This document shows positions 55,691 through 64,000 of a stretch of DNA of 64,000 nt, piece after piece. How positions within the stretch are numbered: position 1 is the stretch's first letter; each line of letters opens with the position of its first letter. The notes beneath the pieces are model-generated. The model was not told the origin of the DNA. It searched no databases and saw only the letters and a list, made by a program, of their open reading frames with translations. The position numbers and the translations under genes were made by a program. The stretch comes from Macrothele yani (Eukaryota > Arthropoda > Arachnida > Araneae > Macrothelidae), in assembly GCA_039090855.1 (NCBI GenBank), contig CM077006.1:48555336-48619335 (forward strand), given 5' to 3'.

Positions 55691-56640
55691 TCTGGAACTA
55701 ATGACTCTAAATTATAGACGGGCAACGGTTAATAGTACCCTGGAACCGGTGGCTCTAAATTACAGACAGACGTCGATTCGTAGTCTCCTGCAACCAGTGG
55801 CCCTATATTACAAACAGGTGACGGTCATAGTATTCTGGAACCAGCGGCCCTAAATTACGGGCAGGTGACGGTTCATAGTATCCTGGAACCAGTGGCCCTA
55901 AATTACGACAGGTAACGGTTCTTAGTATCCACGAACCAGTGGCCCTAAATTATAAACAGGTGACGGTCATAGTATCCTGGAACCAGTGGCCCTAAATTAC
56001 GGGCAGGTGACTGTTCATAGTATCCTGGAACCAGTGGCCCTAAATTACGGACAGGTAACGGTTCTTAGTATCCACGAACCAGTGGCCCTAAACTATGAAC
56101 AGGTGACGGTCATAGTATCCTGGAACCAGTGGCCCTAAATTACGAACAGGTAACGGTTCTTAGTATCCACGAACCAGTGGCCCTAAATTATAAACAGGTG
56201 ACGGTCATAGTATCCTGGAACCAGTGGCCCTAAATTAAGGGCAGGGACGGTTCATAGTATCGTGGAACCAGTGGCCCTAAATTACAGACAGGTAACGGTT
56301 CTTAGTATCCACGAACCAGTGGCCCTAAATTATAAACAGGTGACGGTCATAGTATCCTGGAACCAGTGGCCCTAAATTAAGGGCAGGGACGGTTCATAGT
56401 ATCGTGGAACCAGTGGCCCTAAATTACGGACAGGTAACGGTTCTTAGTATCCACGAACCAGTGGCCCTAAATTATAAACAGGTGACGGTCATAGTATCCT
56501 GGAACCAGTGGCCCTAAATTACGGGCAGGTAGCGGTTCTTAGTATCCACGAACCAGTAACCCTAAATTACGGACAGATAACGGTTCTTTGTAACCACGAA
56601 CCAGTGGCCCTAAATTTCGGGCAGGCGACGGTTCATAGTC
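55690..56640 (+). repeat. Minisatellite of about 20 units (47-48 bp) derived from SINE family 1
   Basis: The unit TCCTGGAACCAGTGGCCCTA, then AATTACGGGCAGGTGACGGT, then TCATAGTA equals an internal segment of SINE family 1 (CCCTGGAACCAGTGGCCCTA, AATTAAGGACGGGCGACTGC, TTATAG at 5896-5937). Two variants (TCCTGGAACC... and TCCACGAACC...) alternate over much of the array, giving a 95-bp higher-order unit. Confidence 0.92.
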
Positions 56641-57050
56641 CCAAGAGTTGCCCACAAATGACAATGTACATTAAGTGAAGAAAAGAAAATGAACCAAAAG
56701 AGATTAGTGATTTCTATTCTACACCAAGAACTTTCGGATATCTAGTATAGTTGCACTATTTAAGAACCAAAACAGTTTGATTCCATAAATGTCAGATCAA
56801 GGGGGACGATATTTATCGCAGATGTCCCGTTTCCAAAGGTCGTTTGATGTGAACAATAAATCACTGTGCTGTCCGTCCGGAAGTGAAATGTGATCACCCA
56901 CGGGAAAAAATACGTTGGTAAATCAAAAAGTAAAGGCAATTTGAAAATCGCACGGTAACCGCAACAGACAGAAGCTGACGCAATACAATATATTCGCAAT
57001 GGCTTATGGGTAGTTCGAACAAAAACAGCGTGGCGCTTTGCCGTTAGTGT
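56640..57050. other. Intronic sequence flanking a mariner element
   Basis: Probably includes the left end of the mariner element, but no inverted repeat could be defined. Nothing else is recognised. Confidence 0.4.
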
Positions 57051-57052
57051 AG

Positions 57053-58215
57053 TTGAAGCCAATGTCAAACCTGGACGCTCTGCTCAGGGATTGCACCATT
57101 CTTGAACAACGTGCAGCAGCGAGATTTCTTTGGGCAGAGGGAGTGAAACCTGCTGAAATTCACCAAAGGATGTTGGCCCAGTACGGAAGTAAAAATAGCA
57201 TGAGTCAACGAAAAATGTATGAATGGAAAGAAGGGTTTAAAGCGGGAAGAACAAGTTTAACCTACGAAGCTCGATCTGGCCGGCCATCAACATCGCGCAC
57301 ATAAGCCCAAATCAACAAGGGATTGATCAGAAAAGACCTGACGGATTACGTTGTCCGTTGTTGCTCCACATTTGGATACCAGCTTTGGATCCGCACATGA
57401 CATAATGCATGATGACTTAGGGCACCGTAAAGTTTGCGCACGATGGATACCCAAACTGTTTACGGATCTGCACAAGCAACAGCACATGGAGATTGTGACT
57501 CAATTATTGAATTTTTATGAAGAAGATCCGAGAGTTCCACGAGGCATGGGTTCATTATTGTGAACTGGAAAGCAAGAGACAAAGCGCGCAGTGGAAACAT
57601 TAGTCTTCTCCAGTAAAGAAATTCAAATGACAGCCCTCCGCGAAGAATATCATGCTGCCCTCCTTTCGGGACATGAAGGGTCCTATTCTGCGGCATTTTC
57701 AGGAACACGGACAAAAAGTCACAAGTGCAACGTACCGTGCATAATGCCTTAGGAGAAAGTTTTAAATACGCAGAAGAAGAATGCTGTCAAAAACAGTCTT
57801 GCTGCACCATGACAAGGCACGAAGTTAGTAAAACAACAACTGCTGTTTGAGTTCTTTCACACACCCCTTACAGTCCTGATCTGGCGCCATGCGATTACTT
57901 CTACCTACTTGAAGAGGCTCTACGCAGCTGCAGATTTTCTTTTTAATGAAAGTTTAACGACCACCGTGAACTACTCAATGGGCTATAAGCAGTCGCCCGT
58001 CCTTAATTTAGGGCCACTGGTTCCAGGGAAGGGAGAGAGCCAGGGCCGTAAGACAGACACAATATCTATGCCTCACCGGGATTCGAACCCAGACCCCTTT
58101 CGGACGAATGATCAGAAGCCATCGCTTAGACCACTGCGCCGCCGGGGCGGCCAGTTGCAGATTCACCTCTGATGACGAGGTTAAGGAAGCGGTGCAGATC
58201 TGGATTGGGGAATAG
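57053..58215 (+). pseudogene. Mariner-type transposase interrupted by a SINE
   Basis: The N-terminus from about 57062 (MSNLDALLRDCTILEQRAAA, RFLWAEGVKPAEIHQRM) is the mariner HTH region. MYEWKEGFKAGRTSLTYEA and SGRPSTSRT follow up to a stop at 57303. KVCARWIPKLFTDLHKQQHM (57430-57490) is the ARWVPKLLT block. The catalytic DETW block is not readable. HHDKARS near 57808 stands for the HDNARPH block, and LAPCDYFYLPEEALRSCRF (57880-57935) for the PDLAPCDYFLFP block. A family 1 SINE sits at 57937-58154, after which TSDDEVKEAVQIWIGE ends the protein near 58215. Many stops and shifts; inactive. Confidence 0.83.
57937..58154 (-). mobile_element. SINE family 1 nested in a mariner transposase gene
   Basis: A full-length reversed copy with intact B box and head. 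The flanking CTGCAGATT (57928) and TTGCAGATT (58155) are the target duplication. The A tail is short and mutated (TTTTCTTTTTAATG). Confidence 0.9.
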
Positions 58216-58540
58216 CCGAGAAGCTTCTTTTTTCAATGAATGAAGAAGCTAGTGGAAAGATACATGCAGTGCATCGACTAGTAGGGTAGATAATGAGGAA
58301 GTGAGATAACAGTTATGTCCATCTGCACAGAGTTACCGGTATTAAAGGGTATGTTGCCTTTAGCTTGATTCTCCCTCGTATTAAAAATACGTTCATGATT
58401 CCTTTTCCTTTTGTATAACCTCAAATGTTCACAACAAAAAAATGCGGTTAATAAACGTCTTAGACGTTTTCATTTACCTTTATACAGGGTGTTTTCAAAG
58501 TGTCTAGTTCATTTGTCTTACTATTACTTCACCGAAGGGT

Positions 58541-60545
58541 CACGTGACAGGAAATCTCTTCAACGAAAAGAGCATTTCACCGAAGGGTCGCTTGATCAAA
58601 ACGTTCGTTGCCCCGAGGAGTCACTTGATCAAAACGTCCGTTGCACCAAAGAGTCACTAGATCAAAACGCTCGTCGCACCGAAGAGTCACTAGATCAAAA
58701 CGCTCGTTGCACCGAAGGGTCACTTGATCAAAACGGTCATTGCACCGAAGAGTTACTTGTTCAAAACGGTCATTGCACCGAAGAGTTACTTGTTCAAAAA
58801 GTTCGTTACACCGAAGGGTCACTTGATCGAAACGTTCGTCGCACTGAAGGGTCACTTGATCAAAACGGTCATTGCACTGAAGGGTCACTTGTTCAAAACG
58901 GTCATTGCACCGAAGAGTTACTTGTTCAAAACGTTCGTTGAACCGAAGGGTCACTTGATCAAAACGTTCGTTGCACCGAAGAGTCACTAGATCAAAACGT
59001 TCGTTGCACCGAAGAGTCACTAGATCAAAACGTTCGTTGCACCGAAGTGTCACATGATCAAAACGTTCGTTGCACCGAAGAGTCACTTGATCAAAACTTT
59101 AGTTGCACCGAAGGGTCACTTGATTAAAACACGTTCGTTGCACAGAAGGGTCACTTGTTCAAATCGGTCATTACACCGAAGAGTTACTTGTTCAAAACGG
59201 TAATTGCACCGAAGAGTTACTTGTTCAAAACGGTAATTGCACCGAAGAGTTACTTGTTCAAAAAGTTCGTTACACCGAAGGGTCACTTGATGAAAACGTT
59301 CGTTGCACCGAAGGGTCACTTGATCAAAACGGTCGTTGCACCGAAGGGTCACTTGATCAAAACGGTCGTTGCACCGAAGGGTCACTTGATCAAAACGGTC
59401 GTTGCACCGAAGGGTCACTTGATCGAAACGGTCGTTGCACCGAAGGGTCACTTGATCAAAATGGTCGTTGCACCGAAGGGTCACTTGATCAAAACGGTCG
59501 TTGCACCGAAGGGTCACTTGATCAAAACTGTCGTTGCACCGAAGGGTCACTTGATCAAAACTGTCGTTGCACCAAAGGGTCACTTGATCAAAACTGTCGT
59601 TGCACCAAAGGGTCACTTGATCATAACGTTCGTTGCACCAAAGGGTCACTTGATCATAACGTTCGTTGCACCAAAGGGTCACTTGATCATAACGTTCGTT
59701 GCACCAAAGGGTCACTTGATCATAACGTTCGTTGCACCAAAGGGTCACTTGATCATAACGTTCGTTGCACCAAAGGGTCACTTGATCATAACGTTCGTTG
59801 CACCAAAGGGTCACTTGATCATAACGTTCGTTGCACCAAAGGGTCACTTGATCATAACGTTCGTTGCACCGAAGGGTCACTTGATCAAAACGTTCGTTGC
59901 ACCGAAGGGTCACTTGATCAAAACGTTCGTTGCACCGAAGGGTCACTTGATCGAAACGTTCGTTGCACCGAATGGTCACTTGATCGAAACTGTCGTTGCA
60001 CCAAAGGGTCACTTGATCAAAACTGTCGTTGCACCAAAGGGTCACTTGATCATAACGTTCGTTGCAGCAAAGGGTCACTTGATCATAACGTTCGTTGCAG
60101 CAAAGGGTCACTTGATCATAACGTTCGTTGCACCAAAGGGTCACTTGATCATAACGTTCGTTGCACCAAAGGGTCACTTGATCGAAACGTTCGTTGCACC
60201 GAAGGGTCACTTGATCGAAACGTTCGTTGCACCGAAGGGTCACTTGATCGAAACGTTCGTTGCACCGAAGGGTCACTTGATCGAAACGTTCGTTGCACCG
60301 AAGGGTCACTTGATCGAAACGTTCGTTGCACCGAAGGGTCACTTGATCGAAACGTTCGTTGCACCGAAGGGTCACTTGATCAAAACGTTCGTTACACCGA
60401 AGGGTCACTTGATCGAAACGTTCGTTGCACCGAAGGGTCACTTGATCAAAACGTTCGTTGCACCGAAGGGTCACTTGTTCAAAACGTTCTTTACACCGAA
60501 GGGTCACTTGTTCAAAACGTTAGTTACACCGAAGGGTCACTAGAA
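58541..60545. repeat. 33-bp satellite array, about 60 units
   Basis: The consensus unit is ACCGAAGGGTCACTTGATCA, then AAACGTTCGTTGC. It contains the palindromes TTGATCAA and AACGTT. Variants cluster in blocks: TTACTTGTTCAAAACGGT-type units at 58740-58930 and 59160-59260; GATCATAACGTTCG units at 59620-59860; and GATCGAAACG units at 60180-60360. Since 33 is divisible by three and the unit lacks stops in several frames, frames of about 460 codons open on both strands. They have no independent sign of being genes. Confidence 0.95.
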
Positions 60546-60825
60546 TCCGATAGCTGCAAACATGAGCGAAATTTTTTGCGTGTGTTACATTGTGCATGTT
60601 TCTATCGCTACCTGGCAACAAACTCATACTTCTATCAGTAATGCCACTTTTTTGATTTTGGCATTTTATCTCTGCTTCTATAACTCCGACCTGAGAAATT
60701 CTTTTTGCATCCGTTATCTGCGATTCACGCCTATCTGAAACTTAAGTGATGCAAAACGTTTGCTTTAGTGGGTAAATTTAGACCCTTCGTTCAGTGCATT
60801 TCAAATGTGGGTGCATGTGTGAGTA

Positions 60826-60868
<43 letters not shown>

Positions 60869-61020
60869 ACTATAAAGAATTATTCGAAACATGTTTAAAA
60901 TTTACATGTCGTGAAATAGAATCGCAGCCACTACTTTGCGCTCGCTCAGATTACCAATTCAGGTTACATTTCTGGTGCTCCAAAAAGTAATCTGAATTGA
61001 TGACTGGTAAAACAAAATTA
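60545..61020. repeat. Intronic sequence with (GT)n microsatellite
   Basis: (GT)n of about 38 bp at 60829-60866. The rest is unrecognised. Confidence 0.7.
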
Positions 61021-61190
61021 CTTGAATGAAATAATGATCAGAAGTAAACTGCTTTCGGGTGTCGTTCCTTAATATAAAATAATGATCAGAAGTAAACTGC
61101 TTTCGGGTGGCCTCCCTTGAATGAAATAATGATCAGAAGTAAACTGCTTTGCGCAAACTGCTCTCCGGTGGCCTCCCTGACAATTATTCA
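61020..61190. repeat. Short tandem repeat, three units
   Basis: AATGATCAGAAGTAAACTGC, then TTTCGGGTGGCCTCCCTTGA, occurs from about 61031, 61080 and 61126 (spacing about 48 bp); a further partial GTGGCCTCCCTGAC lies at 61169. It lies 55 bp downstream (in gene direction) of the Glut1 exon donor. Confidence 0.88.
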
Positions 61191-61244
61191 CAAAAATTAA
61201 GATGCTCTTTCTGAATACAGAAGTGAAGAGCAAAGCGAACTTAC

Positions 61245-61369
61245 CACAGTTGAATCCGATGATGAGTCTTCCAAGAATTAATAATTCAACACTGCTCGAA
61301 GCCTTGCTAAATCCCATGAGAGCTGCTCCTAGAATGCCTAAGATGTTATTCAGCAGTAAGCCCCCTTTC
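61245..61369 (-). CDS. Glut1: Glut1-like glucose transporter, internal exon (TM2-TM4 region)
   Basis: This exon encodes part of a class I facilitative glucose transporter (SLC2A family, major facilitator superfamily, plasma membrane). Read on the minus strand it gives about 41 codons including MGFSKASSSVELLILGRLI and ending IIGFNC; the GFSK and LILGRxIIG segments are family hallmarks. The acceptor is tttcag at 61371-61370 and the donor is G|gtaagt at 61244. The exon is 125 bp, begins by completing a codon with one base and ends after the first base of a codon. That phase matches the next exon at 32422-32354, so the protein reads IIGFNC-G-LSTALVPMY without a gap. The intervening intron is about 28.8 kb and holds most of the satellites and nested transposons in this window. 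Exons for the N-terminus were not seen between here and the right edge. Confidence 0.88.
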
Positions 61370-61454
61370 CTGAAATTGAAGCAGTGAATATGTAAATATT
61401 TATTTATACAGAAATAAAATGAACATCAATACACGTTAATCAAACTTACAATTT

Positions 61455-62800
61455 GAATTTGTGGTGGTCAAGAACCATACAGAGGAGAACTGTTTGATGA
61501 GAACTTTTTTAAAAATAAGCTCACCTCTGGATTTTAAAACAGAAGGAATTCGATTTTTTTCTTCTTTGGAATCAACTTACACAAGTCATCCACATATCAT
61601 AACGGAATTTGGGACCATTCTTCCTGTAAATTGTCTCAACTGTGCCAGTGATGTTGGAGGTCAAAAGTGTGATCTGACCTTTCACTCCAAGATATACCAC
61701 AAATGTTCAATAATATTGAGGTCTACAGATCGAAGTGGCACGTGAAGCAACTATACCTCATCTTCACAATTCTGCAAACCATAACTTGACACGTTTTGCA
61801 CAATGCGCGGGTGAATTATATGCTTGAAACTAGAAACGGCCTTTAAGGAACAGTGCCTACAACATTAAGTGCAGGTTATCCCTGAGAATAGATTCGTACG
61901 TAGCAGATGTGACACGACCCTACAGAATAACTAATGGCCCTAAAGAATGCCATGATGTGGCACTCCACAGCACCAGGGATCCACCTCCATGCTTCAGAAT
62001 GGATTCATACGTTGCAGATGTGACACGACCCTGCAGAATAGCCAATGGCCCTAAGGAATGCCATGATATGGCACCCCACGACACCAGGGATCCACTTCCA
62101 TCCTTCAGAATGGATTCCTTCATTGCAGATGTGACACGACCCTGTAGAATAACCAATGGCTCTAAGGAATGCCATGATATGGCATCAGGGATGCATATGC
62201 TTTTGAATGGATTCATACGTTTCGGGTGTGGCACGACCCTGCAGATTAACCAATGGCCCTAAGGAATGCCATGATATGGCACCCCACAGCATCAGGGATC
62301 CACCCCTATGCTTCAGAATGGATTCATACATTGCAGATGTGACACGACCCTGCAGAATAACCAATGGCCCTAAGGAATACCATGATGTGACACCCAACAG
62401 CATCAGGAATCCACCTCCATGCTTCACAATTGGAACCAAACATGGGGGTAATACGCTTCTGCAGGTTTTCGCCAGACGAACACACTACCAGTGATGAGAA
62501 ACAATATGATGAACTATTCATTTGACCAGATGACACGTTGCCAGTCTTTTGCTTTTATGTGCTTTGCACCACCTTACACATTCTGTTGCATTGAAGTTGG
62601 TAATCGGAGGTTTGTGAATTACAACACGGTCATAAATAGCAGCACGATGTAGTTCGAGACTAACTGTTATGACAGAAACGGGATCATTCCAGCTGGTCAA
62701 CTCTGCGGTGCCGTGGACTTAGACAAACGTTGGCAATTATTATACAACGGAAGCACATCTCTATCTGACATCGTATGGCGTCCATAATTTAAGTCTGGAG
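61455..62800 (-). pseudogene. Tc1-like transposase remnant with an amplified internal segment
   Basis: Read on the minus strand, the N-terminal DNA-binding part near 62700-62530 has VITVSLELHRAAIYDRVVIH and WCKAHKSKRLATC. The central block VKHGGGFLMLLGVTSWYSLG follows at about 62430, and this segment (KHGGGS..LWGAISWHSLGP, LVILQGRVTSAMYESIL) is repeated about five times down to 61885. Beyond it the C-terminal blocks are decayed: a HTAKRVKLWF-like piece near 61790, SVDLNIIEHLWYIL near 61700 and LIPKKK near 61560. The catalytic first Asp block was not found. The element ends were not defined. Confidence 0.78.
61885..62440. repeat. Tandem array (about 111 bp x 5) of a transposase coding segment
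   Basis: GATTCATACGTTGCAGATGT, GACACGACCCTGCAGAATA, CCAATGGCCCTAAGGAATGC and ACCAGGGATCCACCTCCATG recur with starts near 61890, 62002, 62113, 62209 and 62321. One unit is shortened to about 96 bp. The unit length of 111 is 37 codons, so the transposase frame stays open through the array. Confidence 0.9.
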
Positions 62801-62834
62801 GCAACACAGTTTTTTTATGGATGTATATATATAT

Positions 62835-64000
62835 ACAGGGGTTGAACAGAGTAATGTGAACACCACGCTCAGAGACGTTACTTTTAATGCAGCTGCGCAC
62901 CTTGCAATACGCAAAAGTATCCACCACTTTAGCTTTGTTTAGAACTTCAAAGTCCTGTTTAAGTGCATTTAAAGTGTCTTGTTGCAAAATTTCTTTCAGG
63001 GTGACGACGAAATGAGCGACCTAAAAGACTTCGAAAGAGTGCCAATTGTTGGTGCCTCCGTGACAACAGTCGCCAGGGTAGTGGAGGTATCGAGAGCTAT
63101 GTCTAGCGTCATGACAGTACCATACAGTGTTCGTCGCAAAACCTCGACTGCGAAACACAAGAGCCGCCGGAAAACGACCCTGACTGATAGAGACAGGAAA
63201 GCATTAAAGAGGATTGTTACCGCACTAAGAAGACCACGGCGCCAAAAATTATTGTGGATCTCAATCTGAATCTGCATCTCTAGACCACAATTTGAATGAA
63301 AACAGTGCGCAGGGAACTGCATAAACAAGATATTCATGGCAGAGCTACTATTGCAAAACCTCTGGTGACGCGGGTGAATGCACAACGGCGACGGCAGTGG
63401 TGCCAGGAGCGTATAACGTGTACTGCCGATGCATGGCAGCGTGTAATGTTCTCCGATGAATCCACATTCACACTATTCCCCATCGCGGGACGTGTTTATA
63501 TGTGAAGAACACTGTCGGAAGCGTACAACCCAGACTGTCTGCTCCCGATAGGGCAACATGGTGGTGGTTCTGTCATATCGTGGTTTTCAGCAGGACCCCT
63601 GATCACCTTGCAATGATGGATGACTTAGCAGGGCGTATGAAACCATTTTGTCCGACCAAGTCCATTCAATGGCTCAGACACTGTTTCCTGCAGGGGGTGC
63701 CATCTATCAAGATGATAACGCCCCAATTCAGTGGCCGGAATGTCCAATCATGGTTTGAGGAAGAAGAGGACGAACTTACACACCTTCCTTGGCCTCCCCA
63801 ATCACCAGACGTAAACATCATCGAGCCACTGTGGTTTGTGTTGGAAAACAGAGTAAGACCCTGTTATCCTCCCCATCTCTCAAGGACCTGGAGCAGTTTC
63901 TGCATGAAGAATGGAGTAACATCCCACTAACCACCATCCAGCATTTGTATGAGCCCATTCCAAGGAGGATTCAGGTGGTTTTGAATGCCAAAAGGTGGTC
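62835..64000 (+). mobile_element. Tc1-like element, right edge truncated by the window
   Basis: It starts after TATATATATA with CAGGGGTTGAACAGAGTAAT, then GTGAACACC, which looks like a Tc1 terminal repeat; the partner end is beyond the window. The transposase follows in plus orientation. Confidence 0.75.
63012..64000 (+). pseudogene. Tc1-like transposase, frameshifted, incomplete at right
   Basis: The first ATG (63012) opens MSDLKDFERVPIVGASVTTV, with the HTH and a basic linker (KSRRKTTLTDRDRKALKRIV). A stop near 63267 is followed in another frame by MKTVRRELHKQDIHGRATIA and RQWCQERITCTADAW. The catalytic first Asp is in VMFSDESTFTLFPIAGRVYM, then a TGA. After further shifts come GGGSVISWFSAGPLITL, QWPECPIMV and, in another frame, WPPQSPDVNIIEPLWFVLE with the Glu. 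The second Asp block (usually FQDDNAPIH) reads as IYQDDNAPIQ near 63705-63735, so it may be kept. The C-terminus YEPIPRRIQVVLNAKRW reaches the window edge. Confidence 0.85.

Noticed and set aside
55690..56640. CRISPR-like repeat-spacer array
   Set aside because: The units are contiguous 48-mers of SINE origin without unique spacers, in an animal-type genome.
59116..60543. Open frames of over 460 codons on both strands (11-residue repeat proteins)
   Set aside because: They are a by-product of a 33-bp satellite unit without stops. Both strands are open equally, no start context or non-repeat domain is present, and variant blocks follow DNA duplication and not codon constraint.

Overview
The window looks like intronic DNA of an arthropod-like animal genome. 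It is AT-rich, has no prokaryotic gene organisation, and is packed with transposable elements. The one host gene I can support is a class I facilitative glucose transporter (Glut1/SLC2A1-like) on the minus strand. Four consecutive coding exons (61369-61245, 32422-32354, 19716-19615, 16326-16219) have consensus acceptor and donor sites, compatible phases and no missing residues between them. They encode about 134 codons spanning the family's mid N-terminal half and ending just after the conserved PESPRYLL segment. Resemblance to insect Glut1 (GTEDGWP, LLPMCPESPRYLLITKQ) is why I favour an arthropod. The upstream and downstream exons were not found here, so the gene extends past at least one edge and its introns here are 29, 13 and 3 kb.

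Region by region: 1-5.65 kb holds a decayed Tx1/L1-like LINE (copy A, minus). 5.7-13.6 kb holds tRNA-derived SINEs, a decayed mariner-superfamily element, two Tc1-like elements and an inverted SINE pair. 14-15.5 kb is a decayed hAT-like transposase and a 212-bp tandem duplication. 16-19.8 kb holds two Glut1 exons. 19.8-31.4 kb holds three Tc1-like elements with visible terminal repeats, one further Tc1 remnant, several SINEs and a palindromic TTAA MITE. 32-36 kb holds a Glut1 exon, a 180-bp tandem array and a hAT-type non-autonomous element. 37-38.5 kb is a LINE remnant (copy C). 39.4-54.3 kb contains TTAA MITE copies, one intact copy of a 1.4-kb repeat and a second copy split by nested insertions (mariner with amplified ends; a Tc1 element that itself contains a SINE and a 7.3-kb LINE, copy B). 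55.5-56.6 kb is a minisatellite grown from a SINE segment. 57-58.2 kb is a mariner carrying a SINE. 58.5-60.5 kb is a 33-bp satellite of about 60 units. 61.2 kb is the first Glut1 exon, followed by a Tc1 remnant with an amplified transposase segment and a last Tc1 element leaving the right edge.

These parts do not form a pathway. The mobile elements have filled the introns of one transporter gene, and the order of insertion can be read from nesting. The recurring theme is tandem amplification of pieces of transposons (a SINE segment, mariner ends, a transposase segment, a LINE 3' end). I found no CRISPR, operon, toxin or recognisable viral gene. All calls are from reading the sequence; no database search was possible.
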